NCBI RefSeq assembly: GCF_009712475.1
Contig: NZ_VCJO01000002.1
Location: forward strand, 248,001 to 312,000
DNA from: Micromonospora sp. CP22
Lineage (GTDB): Bacteria > Actinomycetota > Actinomycetes > Mycobacteriales > Micromonosporaceae
Length of the DNA: 64,000 nt
Reading direction: 5' to 3'
Shown here piece after piece: positions 16,423-26,807 of this stretch. Below the pieces are notes generated by a model. It saw only the letters and a program-made list of their open reading frames with translations. It ran no database searches and had not been told where the DNA came from. Position 1 is the first letter of the stretch, and each line of letters begins with the position of its first letter. Both the position numbers and the translations under genes were made by a program.

Positions 16423-17802
16423 GCCACCGACCCGGGGGGCGGTGGCCAGCCTCGCCACGTCGCGCAACACCTGGTCGAGGCTGCCGGCACCGGCCCACGG
16501 CACCACCGGCACCCCGTGCTCCCGTAGCTGCGCGATCATCGTGTCCCGGTCCAGCCGCCACAGCCGGTACGCCACCTCGACCCAGCCCCGGTCCTTCGGT
16601 GGGGGCAGGTCCGCCGGGAGCGTGTCGACGGCCACCACGAACCGTCCCGAACGGGCCAACCGGGCCAACATCTGCGCCGACCGCTCCTCCAGCAACGGGG
16701 TGAGCACCACCACCAGCGCGTCCGCCGAGAGCAGTTGCGGCCCGAAGACCTGGTCGTACGGCTCGTGCGGGGAGGACTGCGCCTTCACGTCCAACAGCCA
16801 CTCCAGCACGGTCAGGTACTGCCGGCGTCCGGTCGCCGGGCGCAACCGCCGGGCGCTCGGGCCGTACTCCAGCAACGCCACCCGGTCGCCCCGGTGCAGG
16901 TAGTGCTCGGCGATGGCAGCCGCCGCCCGGACCGTGGTGTCCAACACCGACGCCGTACCGGTGACCCCGCCGGAGCGTCCCGCCTCGGCCAGCACGTCGA
17001 GCAGCACCACCACCTCGGCGTCCCGGTCGGAGAGGGTGGCCGCCACGTGCAGTTGCCGGGCCCGCAGCGACACCCGCCAGTCGATCCGGCGCAACCGGTC
17101 ACCGGGGGCGAAGACCCGTACGCCGGCCAGTTCGCCCCCCTCGCCGGGGCGACGTGAGTGGTGGGCACCGACCAGACCGGCGGCCCGGGGCATCGCCTCG
17201 ACCGCCTCGAACGGCTCGGTCTTCGGGTACACCTTGGACCGGACCGGTTCGACGATCACCGCCCGCGAGACCAGCAGGCCCTGCGCGGCGGCGACCCGGG
17301 CACCCGCCGGGCCCAGCGGATGCCGACCCCACCGCAGCGCGGTGCCGGTCAGTTCCAGGTCGACGGCGGTGTCCGGGGCGACCGACGTGACGAACGGACG
17401 ATCCGCCACCGTCGCTTGACCGGCACCGGACCGCCCGGACCCGACGACGGCGCTACCGGCCAGGCCCACGCGGTCGACCCGCAGCCACAGTGAGATCCGG
17501 GTACGCAGCACCGCCACGTCGTAGTGGACCGCACCCGGGTTGCCGACGCTGACCGTCCCGGCCATCCGACCACCCTCCACCAGCGGGTCCTCGTCGGCGC
17601 TGAGCCACACCCGGGGCAGGTCGACGGGTCGACGCCGCAACGCGTACGCGGTGCCGAGCGCGAACGGGACGGCCAGCACGATCAGATCCACCCGCCCCAG
17701 CAGCACCGCGGCGACCAGGAGCAGGCCGGTGAGCAGCACCGCCCGGCCGAACGCCCAGGTGGGCGTCCAGTTGGGCGGTGCCGGGCGGTCCGGTGCAGTC
17801 AC
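16417..17802 (-). CDS. DUF58 domain protein
   Basis: A 461-aa protein with two hydrophobic segments near residues 18-55, then a beta-rich region and the DUF58 domain in the second half. The hallmark G-D-R-L-R-R-I-D-W motif is present as FAPGDRLRRIDWRVSLRARQL, and VVVLLDVLAEAG that follows is the start of a von Willebrand A-like fold. Such proteins work with MoxR ATPases, probably as a metal-ion-dependent partner in protein assembly or cell-envelope functions. GTG 17802 starts 6 nt after the MoxR stop. The last codons read into the 59-bp repeat. Confidence 0.87.
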   Translation of the reverse strand: MTAPDRPAPPNWTPTWAFGRAVLLTGLLLVAAVLLGRVDLIVLAVPFALGTAYALRRRPVDLPRVWLSADEDPLVEGGRMAGTVSVGNPGAVHYDVAVLRTRISLWLRVDRVGLAGSAVVGSGRSGAGQATVADRPFVTSVAPDTAVDLELTGTALRWGRHPLGPAGARVAAAQGLLVSRAVIVEPVRSKVYPKTEPFEAVEAMPRAAGLVGAHHSRRPGEGGELAGVRVFAPGDRLRRIDWRVSLRARQLHVAATLSDRDAEVVVLLDVLAEAGRSGGVTGTASVLDTTVRAAAAIAEHYLHRGDRVALLEYGPSARRLRPATGRRQYLTVLEWLLDVKAQSSPHEPYDQVFGPQLLSADALVVVLTPLLEERSAQMLARLARSGRFVVAVDTLPADLPPPKDRGWVEVAYRLWRLDRDTMIAQLREHGVPVVPWAGAGSLDQVLRDVARLATAPRVGGR

Positions 17803-17808
17803 GCCGGG

Positions 17809-18816
17809 TCAGTCTCCCTGCCGACCGGCGGCGTAGCTGGGCAGCGCGCCGCTGGCCGGAGCCGGGGTGCCGTCGAGCACCTCACCGACGACGAAGGACG
17901 GATCGACCCGGCGCAGCCACATCTCCGGCCGCAGCGTGATCCGGTGCGCCAGCGCCGGAGCCGCGACGTCCTTGACGTCCTCGGGAATCACGAAGTCCCG
18001 CCCGGAGAGCACCGCCCGTACCCGGGACAGCAGCAGCAGCGCCAACGAACCGCGCGGCGACGCGCCCACCAGCACCGACGGATGCTCGCGGGTGGCCGCG
18101 GTCAGCGCCACGATGTACCGGCCGACCGAGTCCTCCACCATGACGTCCTCCAGCGCCGCCTGCATGGCGCGCAGGGTGCCGGCGTCGACGACCGGCTTGA
18201 TGTCGGCCTCCTCCCGGCGGCGCGCCATCCGTCGACGCAGCACCTCCCACTCCTCGTCCTGCGCCGGGTAGCCGAACGACACCCGCAGCAGGAACCGGTC
18301 CAACTGCGCCTCCGGCAGCGGGTAGGTGCCTTCGTACTCGATGGGGTTGGCGGTGGCCAGCACGTGGAACGGCTCGTCCAGCCGGTACGTCACGCCCTCC
18401 ACCGAGACCTGCTTCTCCTGCATCGCCTCCAGCAGGGCCGACTGGGTCTTCGGCGGGGTCCGGTTGATCTCGTCGGCGAGCAGCAGGTTGGTGAAGACCG
18501 GCCCGGCCCGGAAGGTGAAGTCACCGCTGCGCTGGTCGTAGAGGAACGAACCGGTGACGTCGGCGGGCAGCAGGTCGGGGGTGAACTGAAGGCGGCGGAA
18601 GTCCAGCCCCAGCGCTTGGGCGAAGGACCGCGCGGTGAGCGTCTTGCCCAACCCCGGCAGGTCCTCCAACAGCACGTGCCCACCGGCGAGGATGCCGGCC
18701 AACACCAGCTCCAGGGCGTCCCGCTTGCCGACCACGACCTGGCCCACCGCGTCCAGCACCGCCCGAGCGAGGCGACCTACCTCGATGGGGGGCATCGTCC
18801 GGCCGACGTCGTTCAT
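17809..18816 (-). CDS. MoxR-family AAA+ ATPase
   Basis: A 335-aa AAA+ protein. Walker A is LLEDLPGLGKTLTA, Walker B is LLLADEINRTPPKTQ, sensor 1 is VLATANPIEYEGTYPLPEAQ, and the arginine finger region is QLDRFLLR. MoxR ATPases act as chaperones that load metal or assemble complexes, usually with a DUF58/VWA partner, and the DUF58 gene follows directly. The ATG overlaps the stop of the upstream gene by one base (TGATG), so translation is coupled. Confidence 0.92.
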   Translation of the reverse strand: MNDVGRTMPPIEVGRLARAVLDAVGQVVVGKRDALELVLAGILAGGHVLLEDLPGLGKTLTARSFAQALGLDFRRLQFTPDLLPADVTGSFLYDQRSGDFTFRAGPVFTNLLLADEINRTPPKTQSALLEAMQEKQVSVEGVTYRLDEPFHVLATANPIEYEGTYPLPEAQLDRFLLRVSFGYPAQDEEWEVLRRRMARRREEADIKPVVDAGTLRAMQAALEDVMVEDSVGRYIVALTAATREHPSVLVGASPRGSLALLLLSRVRAVLSGRDFVIPEDVKDVAAPALAHRITLRPEMWLRRVDPSFVVGEVLDGTPAPASGALPSYAAGRQGD

Positions 18817-19403
18817 CAGATCTTCTCCAGTTCGGCGACGATCGCCGCGAGGTCGCGCGGCGAAGGGGTGCGGCGGGGTGGGGTTTCCAGGAATGTCGAC
18901 AGGCGCTCACCCAGCAGGATCCGGGCTCGGGCCGGATCCTGCTCGCGGGTGACGCCGTGTTTCAGGCGCAGTCGCTCGTCCGCCAACTCGACCAACCGGG
19001 GCAGGATCACGGTGGTGAAGCGTTCCGGGCGAGTCTTGGACCACTCCAGCGGAGTCGCCCACCCGTTGATCGCGACGCGCAGCGCATCCCGGGCGTTCCA
19101 GTTGTAGACGCCGGGTTCCTCGCCACCCCGCGACGACGCTCCACCCTGGGCGGACTTCGGAGGTGGGGCCAGGTGGCCGACGATCCGGCGTACCACCAGC
19201 AACGCGACCACGGCGGCGACCAACACCAGCAGCGACACCCGCAGCCCGATCGCACGCAGTACGGCGACGGCGACGACGGTGACCGCCGCGGTGACACCGA
19301 GCGCCCCGGCGATGGTACGCAGCCGGCCACCCTGCCGTGGCTCGTGCTGGACCGGCCGCTCCTCGGAGAAGCTGAGCAGGTCGTCGATGCTGGTGCTGCT
19401 CAC
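18816..19403 (-). CDS. Small membrane protein of the MoxR operon
   Basis: A 195-aa protein with two close hydrophobic segments (about residues 28-70), then a cytoplasmic helical part (RFTTVILPRLVELADERLRLKHG). No named family recognised. It starts with GTG overlapping the DUF4129 stop by 4 nt and ends overlapping the MoxR start, so it is a fixed member of this operon. Confidence 0.75.
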   Translation of the reverse strand: MSSTSIDDLLSFSEERPVQHEPRQGGRLRTIAGALGVTAAVTVVAVAVLRAIGLRVSLLVLVAAVVALLVVRRIVGHLAPPPKSAQGGASSRGGEEPGVYNWNARDALRVAINGWATPLEWSKTRPERFTTVILPRLVELADERLRLKHGVTREQDPARARILLGERLSTFLETPPRRTPSPRDLAAIVAELEKI

Positions 19404-20128
19404 ACCGTCTCCCGCTCGGCCGGTTCGGTGAGTTCACCGCGCAGCCGCCGCAGCGCCGCCCGGGCCTGGTCCCGGGTCCGCTCGTCGACCGGCCGGGTGG
19501 CGTAGCGGGCCTCGCGGTAGACGTTCGCGAACTCGGCCAGCACGTCGGCGCTCACGATCGCCGGCACGCCATTGGACGGGTCTCCGCGGAGCAGCCGGGT
19601 GACCAGGTCGGTGGGGGTGTCCCCGGTGAGCCGGGGCACCCCGGCGGCGGCTGCCGCCTCCTCGAGGCGTACCCAGCAGGCGATCACCGCGGTCCGTGGG
19701 TCGGTGTCGCGGTCGTCCAGGTCGACCAGACCGGCGTCGACGGCCGCCACCACCTCGGCGGCGGTGCCCTCGGCGCTGCGCCGGACCGGCTGCGCGGGCA
19801 ACGCCCGGCTGACCCGGCGCGCCACCCCCCGCGCCACGGTCCAGAGCAGATAACTGAGGGCGATCAGCAGTGCCAGCCCGAGTATCGCCACCGCCACCGT
19901 GCCGAGCCAGGATGGAATGTGCGTACGGGTCTCCTCGGCGGCCTCGCGGGGTTCGACCGGGATCGAGGGACGCGGCTCCCCGCTCGGGTACTCCAGTACG
20001 AAGGGCGCGTCCTTGACTGCGGGCGGTATCCGGCTCGCACCGATCGACGAGTGCGTGGTCGCCAGGGTGACGGCGGCCAGCAGGGCGACCACCACCGTCA
20101 CCGGCCACCACCTGCGAAGCACGTCCAT
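19400..20128 (-). CDS. DUF4129 domain protein
   Basis: A 242-aa protein with an N-terminal transmembrane segment, an outer loop of about 50 residues, a second transmembrane segment (TVAVAILGLALLIALSYLLW) and a C-terminal DUF4129 domain. Its signature is visible in AVIACWVRLEEAAAAAGVPR and in the TPTDLVTRLL and EFANVYREARYATRPV segments. In other actinobacteria this domain is found with transglutaminase-like, MoxR and DUF58 proteins. It is first in the operon; GGAGG precedes ATG 20128 at normal distance. Confidence 0.85.
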   Translation of the reverse strand: MDVLRRWWPVTVVVALLAAVTLATTHSSIGASRIPPAVKDAPFVLEYPSGEPRPSIPVEPREAAEETRTHIPSWLGTVAVAILGLALLIALSYLLWTVARGVARRVSRALPAQPVRRSAEGTAAEVVAAVDAGLVDLDDRDTDPRTAVIACWVRLEEAAAAAGVPRLTGDTPTDLVTRLLRGDPSNGVPAIVSADVLAEFANVYREARYATRPVDERTRDQARAALRRLRGELTEPAERETV

Positions 20129-20203
20129 CGGTTACCTCCGGACCACCGGGGCGTACGGCGGAAGGTCACCAGTGTCGTCCGCCATCGTCACCGCCCCGCA
20201 GCC

Positions 20204-20944
20204 TCAGTCCACCCCGGCCAGCTGTTTCGCCCGAGCGAACACATCGTCCAGCATCTCTGGTGTCAGCCGGCCGGTGAAGGTGTTCTGCTGGCTGACGTGG
20301 TAACAACCGAGCAGTTCCGGTACGGCTGTGCCGGACCAGTGTGCCCCATGCCCGAACGACGGTCGCGGGCTGGGCGGACGGACACCGTACGCGGCGCGCA
20401 GTGCCGGCCACCATGCCGCCCAGGCGAAGGCGCCCAACGCCACCACCACCCGCAACGTCGGCCGGATCAGCTCGACCTCACGATGCAGCCAGGGCGCGCA
20501 GGTGTCCCGCTCGCCCGGAGTGGGCTTGTTGTCGGGTGGGGCGCAGCGTACGGCGGCGAAGATCCTCGTCTCCCGCAGCGTCAGACCGTCGGTGACTGAC
20601 ACACTGGTCGGTTGATTGGCCAGACCGGCCCGGTGCAGGGCGGCGAAAAGCACGTCACCGGAGCGGTCGCCGGTGAAGATCCGACCGGTGCGGTTGCCGC
20701 CGTGTGCGGCCGGGGCCAGACCGAGGATGGCGATCCGGGCCGCCGGGTCACCCATGCCGGGCACCGGCCGTCCCCAGTACTCCTGGTCGCGGAAGGCCGC
20801 TCGCTTCGTGCGGGCGACCTCCTCCCGCCAGTCGACCAGGCGCGGGCAGGCGAAGCAGTCGGCGACGCCCGCGTCCAGGTCGGCCAGGTCCGCCGCCCGT
20901 GCGGCACGGGCGACGACCTCGGCGGGGGTACGCGACTCAGCCAA
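20204..20944 (-). CDS. udgB: Uracil-DNA glycosylase, family 5 (UdgB)
   Basis: A base-excision repair glycosylase of about 246 aa with a 4Fe-4S cluster. Cluster cysteines are seen in DCFACPRL and in [16 protein letters not shown]. The active-site motif [16 protein letters not shown] is characteristic of family 5, which lacks the polar catalytic residue of other UDGs, and [14 protein letters not shown] near the end is the second motif. UdgB removes uracil, hypoxanthine and related lesions. The start is unsure: no ATG or GTG is well placed, so I use TTG 20944, which overlaps the stop of the upstream hydrolase gene and suggests coupling. Confidence 0.85.
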   Translation of the reverse strand: MAESRTPAEVVARAARAADLADLDAGVADCFACPRLVDWREEVARTKRAAFRDQEYWGRPVPGMGDPAARIAILGLAPAAHGGNRTGRIFTGDRSGDVLFAALHRAGLANQPTSVSVTDGLTLRETRIFAAVRCAPPDNKPTPGERDTCAPWLHREVELIRPTLRVVVALGAFAWAAWWPALRAAYGVRPPSPRPSFGHGAHWSGTAVPELLGCYHVSQQNTFTGRLTPEMLDDVFARAKQLAGVD

Positions 20945-21623
20945 GCTTGGCCCGGAAGAGTTCCAGAGTGCGCGCCCAGGCGCTGATGGCGGCCCGTTGG
21001 TCGAACTTCTCCGGCCGGTCCTCGTTGAAGAAGGCGTGCGCGGTGCCCGGATAGTCGTGCAGTTGGCAGTTGCCACCGGCGTTCTCGATGGCCTGGCGGA
21101 CCGCCTGTACGCCCGGGTCGGCGGAGGTGCCGTCCGCCTCGGAGCAGTGCACCAACGCGTCCTTGCCCGCGTAGTCGACCCAGTCGGTACGCATGCCCTC
21201 CCAGGGCAGGCGGGGGTAGAAGGCTGCGGTGGCGACGATCCGCTCGGAGTAGTTCGCCGCCCACAGGGCCAGGCTCGCTCCGGCGCAGAAGCCGGCGCAG
21301 CCGATCTTGCCGGTGACCTCGGTGCGGCCGGCGAGATAGTCGGCGGCGGCGGCGATCTCGCGCGCCGTCTCGTCCATCTGTGCTCCGTTGAGCAGCCGCC
21401 GGGGTTCGCTCGGCTTCCCGGCCGGCTCGCCGTGCCGGAAGTCGGGGGCCAGGGCGACGAATCCCGCCTCGGCGAAACGGTCCACCACCGACCTGATGTG
21501 CGGCACGAGGCCCCACCAGTCCTGAATCACGATCACCGCCGGGCTTGCCGCGCCGGTGGCGGGTATCGCGAGATATCCCTCACCGGTGCGGCCATCACCA
21601 CGGTAGGTCACCATCTCGCCCAT
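20937..21623 (-). CDS. Dienelactone hydrolase family protein
   Basis: A 228-aa alpha/beta hydrolase. [21 protein letters not shown] is the oxyanion region of this family. The nucleophile is the cysteine of [12 protein letters not shown], as in carboxymethylenebutenolidase, and the catalytic His lies in [15 protein letters not shown]. The Asp is probably in [11 protein letters not shown]. The true substrate cannot be given, as no aromatic degradation genes are nearby. GAGGACGG precedes the ATG. Likely cotranscribed with udgB, which overlaps its 3' end. Confidence 0.87.
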   Translation of the reverse strand: MGEMVTYRGDGRTGEGYLAIPATGAASPAVIVIQDWWGLVPHIRSVVDRFAEAGFVALAPDFRHGEPAGKPSEPRRLLNGAQMDETAREIAAAADYLAGRTEVTGKIGCAGFCAGASLALWAANYSERIVATAAFYPRLPWEGMRTDWVDYAGKDALVHCSEADGTSADPGVQAVRQAIENAGGNCQLHDYPGTAHAFFNEDRPEKFDQRAAISAWARTLELFRAKLG

Positions 21624-21734
21624 CGGCCCGTCCTCCTAGCGGTCAGTCATCGTTGGCTGGTCGCCCAGTGGTCCTACGTGCCGGTAGCCTGCCACGCGGT
21701 GACCATTGCCGGGAAGATGCCGGAAGAGTGGCAT

Positions 21735-22691
21735 TCACCTCCTGTTCGCGTTTGCCATGCTCCAGGCGATGCCGTCGAGGATGTCGTGCTCGGAGGCGAT
21801 CACGGCAGCCATGCCCGCCCGCTCCATGGCCACGCGGAGCACCAACGCACCGGCACCGATCACATCGGCACGGCCGGGGTGCATGACCGGGATGGCCAGT
21901 CGCTGCTCACGCGTCATGGCCAGCAGGTCGGCGGTGACCTCCGCCACCCGCTCGTACGACACCCGGGCATGGTGGATGCGGGCCGGGTCGTACCCGGTGA
22001 GGCCCTCGGCGATCGCGACCACCGTGGTGACCGAGCCGGCGAGCCCGACCAGCGTGGCCGCCTGCCGTCCCGGCACTGCCGTCAACGCCCGGTCCACCGC
22101 GGCAGCGATGTCGGCCTCGGCCGCGGCGATCTCCTCCGGGCTCGGCGGGTCACCGCGCAGGTGCCGCTCGGTCATCCGCACACAGCCGATGTCCACTGAG
22201 ATCGCCGCCTCGACACCACCGTCCCGGGTGCCCACGACGAACTCGGTCGAGCCGCCACCGATGTCGAGCACCAGGTACGGCGACGGCGCGTCGGCGGGCA
22301 GGCCGCGCACCGCGCCGGTGAACGACAGCCGCGCCTCCTCGTCACCAGTGACCACCTCGGGCGGGACGCCGAGGATCCGCTCCACCATGGTGCGGAACTC
22401 GGCGGCGTTCTCCGCGTCCCGGCTGGCCGAGGTGGCGCACATCCGCACCCGCTCGGCCCCCAACCGCTCGATCTCGGCGGCGTAGTCGGCGAGCGCGACC
22501 CGGGTGCGCTCGATGGCCTCCGGGGCGAGCCGACCGGTCGCGTCCACTCCCTGGCCGAGTCGGACTATCTCCATCCGTCGGCTCCGGTCGATCAGGGGTG
22601 CGGCCGGTCCGGCCGACGGATCGGGCAGGTCTGCCACCAGCAGACGGATCGAGTTGGTGCCACAGTCGATGGCCGCCACGCGCGTCGTCAC
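21735..22691 (-). CDS. ppx: Exopolyphosphatase / pppGpp phosphatase (Ppx/GppA)
   Basis: A 318-aa protein of the sugar-kinase/actin fold that removes phosphate from polyphosphate chains or from pppGpp. Phosphate 1 motif: AAIDCGTNSIRLLVAD; phosphate 2: YLVLDIGGGSTEFVVG; the adenosine-like motif is VGLAGSVTTV. The length is that of the short actinobacterial Ppx type, without the C-terminal domain of E. coli PPX. GTG 22691 lies 6 nt after TAGGGT on the minus strand (22698-22703), so it may be transcribed leaderlessly apart from the upstream argA-DUF501 genes. Confidence 0.92.
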   Translation of the reverse strand: MTTRVAAIDCGTNSIRLLVADLPDPSAGPAAPLIDRSRRMEIVRLGQGVDATGRLAPEAIERTRVALADYAAEIERLGAERVRMCATSASRDAENAAEFRTMVERILGVPPEVVTGDEEARLSFTGAVRGLPADAPSPYLVLDIGGGSTEFVVGTRDGGVEAAISVDIGCVRMTERHLRGDPPSPEEIAAAEADIAAAVDRALTAVPGRQAATLVGLAGSVTTVVAIAEGLTGYDPARIHHARVSYERVAEVTADLLAMTREQRLAIPVMHPGRADVIGAGALVLRVAMERAGMAAVIASEHDILDGIAWSMANANRR

Positions 22692-22830
22692 AACGGAACC
22701 CTACCGCCACCCGCAGCCCGCGACTCCGACCACCACGGTCACGCACGGTAGCGCCATCTCGCTTACTCTCCGGGAGGTGGCCACAGTGGGTGACGGGCGG
22801 AGCGTCGCGTCCGCGTGATCGGTGCCCGGG

Positions 22831-23343
22831 TCAGAGGCGCAGCAGCATGCGGGTGTTGCCCAACGTGTTCGGCTTGACCCGTTCCAGGTCGAGGAACTCG
22901 GCGACACCTTCGTCGTAGGAGCGCAGCAGTTGTTCGTAGACCGGGTGCGGCACCGGGGCACCGTCGATCTCGGTGAAGCCGAACGACGCGAAGAACCGGG
23001 TCTCGAAGGTCAGCACGAAGATTCGGGCCACCCCCAGGTCCCGGGCCACGTCGATCAGCTCGGTGACGATCCGGTGCCCGATCCGCTGGCCCCGGCAGCT
23101 GGGATCGACCGCGACCGTACGGATCTCGGCCAGGTCCTCCCACATCACGTGCAGCGCGCCGCAGCCCACCACCGTGCCGTCGGAGACCCGGCTGGCGACC
23201 CGGAACTCCTGCACATCCTCGTACAGGGTCACGGTGGCCTTGCTGAGCAGCCGGCGGTCGTCGGTGTAGGTGTCGACCAGCCGACGGATCGCCCGCACGT
23301 CGGCGGTCCGGGCCCGCCGGACCACGACACCGCTGTCGCTCAC
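22831..23343 (-). CDS. argA: Amino-acid N-acetyltransferase (ArgA-like GNAT)
   Basis: A stand-alone GNAT protein of 170 aa resembling the short N-acetylglutamate synthase of actinobacteria (M. tuberculosis Rv2747 type), which acetylates glutamate or glutamine for arginine synthesis. VRRARTADVRAIRRLVDTY is the start of the domain. Acetyl-CoA binding is in AVDPSCRGQRIGHRIVTELI, and FVLTFETRFFASFGFTEID is typical of the ArgA branch. GTG 23343 overlaps the DUF501 stop (GTGA). The genes around it are cell-division and polyphosphate genes, not arg genes, so the exact substrate is inferred. Confidence 0.8.
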   Translation of the reverse strand: MSDSGVVVRRARTADVRAIRRLVDTYTDDRRLLSKATVTLYEDVQEFRVASRVSDGTVVGCGALHVMWEDLAEIRTVAVDPSCRGQRIGHRIVTELIDVARDLGVARIFVLTFETRFFASFGFTEIDGAPVPHPVYEQLLRSYDEGVAEFLDLERVKPNTLGNTRMLLRL

Positions 23344-23897
23344 CCGGCCTCCGGCGCGTCGACGCAGCGTCCGGCCGTCCACCAGGGCTCGATCAGGTCG
23401 AGCGTCTCGTCGCCGAACGGGTTCACCCCCGGCCCGGCGGCGAGCGCGTGACCGAGATGGACGTGCAGGCACTTCACCCGACCGGGCATCCCGCCGGCCG
23501 AGATCCCCGCGATCTCGGGCACCTCGGCGATGGCCTCGCGGCGGGTCAGGTAGTCCTCGTGCGCCGCGCGGTACCGGGCCGCCAACTCCGGGTCGGTCGC
23601 CAGCCGCTCGGCCATCTCCTTCATCAGACCGGCCGACTCCAGCCGGCTGCACGCCGCGGTCGCGCGGGGGCAGGTCAGGTAGAACAGCGTCGGGAAGGGA
23701 GTGCCGTCGGCCAGCCGGGGGGTCGTCTCCACCACGTCCGGTAGGCCGCACGGGCAGCGGTGCGCCACCGCCCGGGTGCCCCGGGGCGGGCGTCCGAGCT
23801 GCGCGGCCACCGCCGCCAGGTCGGCCTCCGTGGCCGGTTCCCGCTGCGGCGGAGGTACGGAAGCCGCCGCCGGCTCCTGCGGTGGTACGACAGTCAC
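23340..23897 (-). CDS. DUF501 domain protein
   Basis: A 185-aa protein: about 20 residues of Pro-rich start, then the DUF501 domain with HRCPCGLPDVVETTPRL and FPTLFYLTCPRA, whose cysteines may bind metal, and GRVKCLHVHLGHALAAGPGVNP at the end. The family is of unknown function and nearly always lies between divIC and ppx in actinobacteria, as here (M. tuberculosis Rv1025 type). GTG start; the 3' end overlaps the argA gene. Confidence 0.9.
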   Translation of the reverse strand: MTVVPPQEPAAASVPPPQREPATEADLAAVAAQLGRPPRGTRAVAHRCPCGLPDVVETTPRLADGTPFPTLFYLTCPRATAACSRLESAGLMKEMAERLATDPELAARYRAAHEDYLTRREAIAEVPEIAGISAGGMPGRVKCLHVHLGHALAAGPGVNPFGDETLDLIEPWWTAGRCVDAPEAG

Positions 23898-23948
23898 GAT
23901 GCCATCTCTCGTCGGGTGCTGAACCGTCGGTGTCTCACGCTGTGCTGC

Positions 23949-24569
23949 TCAGTCCTCGGTCCGGTGGGCGTCGGCGGCCCGCACGCTGGACCAGAGGGTG
24001 TCGTACCAGGCATCGGAGACGTCCGTGGGCGTCGGGCTCTCGCCGGTGCCCGCCTCCCGAGCCGCGCCGGCCGGGTCGTCGAGCAGGATCAGCATCTTCT
24101 CGCCGGGGCGCCGCATGAAGAACCGCTCCCGGGCCTGGGTCTCGATGTACGCCTCGTCCTGCCACTTCTCCGCCTGCGTGGTCAGCTCCGCGATCAGCTT
24201 TCGCTGGGCCGCCTGCGACGCCTCCATCCGCTCGATGTCGGCCTGCTGGTCGAGGTAGACCCGGACCGGATAGGTGTAGGCGAGAGCCAGGGCGATCAAC
24301 ACCGCGAACAGCACGGTCGCCCGGCCGGTGAGACCTCGGGAACGGGGTGCGGACAGCCGCGTCACCGCGCTGCCGGCCGCCGTGCGCCGGGCGGCGGCGG
24401 GGCGCTTGGCGGAGCGTACGCTCTCGGCGCCCCGGGCCGCCGACGGCGCCCGACCGGCGGCGGACCGCGAATCGGCGCGGACGCCGCCGTCGCGGGTCAC
24501 GCCGGGCCGACCGGCGCGGGCCGGCCGGCGGACCGGACGCTGGCCGCCCGGCGTGCGGCGCTGCTGCAT
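23949..24569 (-). CDS. Septum formation initiator, FtsB/DivIC family
   Basis: A 206-aa bitopic protein of the divisome. It has a basic, Ala/Arg-rich cytoplasmic part of about 80 residues, one transmembrane helix (ATVLFAVLIALALAYTYPV), then a coiled coil (YLDQQADIERMEASQAAQRKLI) and the conserved WQDEAYIETQARERFFMRRPGE of the FtsB/DivIC C-terminus. In the divisome it pairs with FtsL and FtsQ. I chose ATG 24569 because GGGGAGGGG lies just upstream. It follows eno by about 30 nt and precedes DUF501, the usual actinobacterial order. Confidence 0.92.
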   Translation of the reverse strand: MQQRRTPGGQRPVRRPARAGRPGVTRDGGVRADSRSAAGRAPSAARGAESVRSAKRPAAARRTAAGSAVTRLSAPRSRGLTGRATVLFAVLIALALAYTYPVRVYLDQQADIERMEASQAAQRKLIAELTTQAEKWQDEAYIETQARERFFMRRPGEKMLILLDDPAGAAREAGTGESPTPTDVSDAWYDTLWSSVRAADAHRTED

Positions 24570-24598
24570 CACACCCCTCCCCCGAGGTCCGGCATCCG

Positions 24599-26050
<1,452 letters not shown>

Positions 26051-26066
26051 TCAACCGGCAACCGGT

Positions 26067-26096
26067 TTGCACGACCGGGACCCGATCGACAAGGCT
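26067..26096 (+). promoter_or_regulatory. Promoter of the lipoprotein gene, leaderless
   Basis: TTGCAC (26067-26072), 18-bp spacer, AAGGCT (26091-26096), then 7 nt to ATG 26104. The start codon would be the first transcribed base. Confidence 0.45.
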
Positions 26097-26103
26097 GGTC
26101 GCC

Positions 26104-26796
26104 ATGCCCGCCACCTCGACCACTCTCCGTACGCTCGCTGTGTCGGTCATCGCGTTGCTCACCGTAACCGGCTGTCAGGCTCTGGACGACGCCGGACGGG
26201 CCATGGGCCGAGCCGACATCGTCAACGACCTCGCCGCCCGGATGGACCGGGCGCTGGAGCTGACCTACTCGGCGGAGTACCAGTTGGCCGGCGGGCAGCG
26301 CGCCTCGTTCGTCCAGTCGCAGGACCCGGCCCGGTCCAGCTACACCTGGCCCGGCGGGAAGGTGACCGTCACCGACGAGGCGACCACCCGGTGCGACGTC
26401 GACGGCGACCGGACGGTGTGCACGCTGGAAGCGCCCCCCGCCCCCAACAGCAAGCCCTCGGTCGTGGTCTTCGCCGAGGCCGAGCTACAGGGGCTGGTCA
26501 CGCCGCCGATGGTGATGAGCCGGCTGACCTCGGCGGCGCTGGACCCGGAGGCGCTGATCACCGAACGCAGCAGCACCGTCGTCGGTCACCACGCCACCTG
26601 CGTCGACGTACGCCAGGACGCGGAGAGCTTCACCGCCTGCGTGACCGGGGAGGGGGCGCTGGGCAGCTTCACCGGGCAACTCGACGGGAAACCGGTCGAA
26701 CTGGCGCTGAGCCACTATCGCGGCCAGGTCGACGGCGGCGCCTTCGACCTGCCGGCCGGTGCCGACGTGGTGGACCGGCGCACCGCCGGCCCCTGA
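26104..26796 (+). CDS. Putative lipoprotein, unknown function
   Basis: A 230-aa secreted protein. The signal peptide ends in the lipobox LTVTGC, so Cys23 or near would carry the lipid. The mature part starts with a helix (DIVNDLAARMDRALELTYSAEYQLAGGQ) and continues as a beta-rich domain with several cysteines. The organisation resembles LppX/LprG-like lipid-binding lipoproteins, but similarity is too weak to assign it. It is divergent from eno and convergent with the DUF885 gene, with 11 nt between stops. Confidence 0.75.
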   Translation: MPATSTTLRTLAVSVIALLTVTGCQALDDAGRAMGRADIVNDLAARMDRALELTYSAEYQLAGGQRASFVQSQDPARSSYTWPGGKVTVTDEATTRCDVDGDRTVCTLEAPPAPNSKPSVVVFAEAELQGLVTPPMVMSRLTSAALDPEALITERSSTVVGHHATCVDVRQDAESFTACVTGEGALGSFTGQLDGKPVELALSHYRGQVDGGAFDLPAGADVVDRRTAGP

Positions 26797-26807
26797 CCGC
26801 CTCGTTC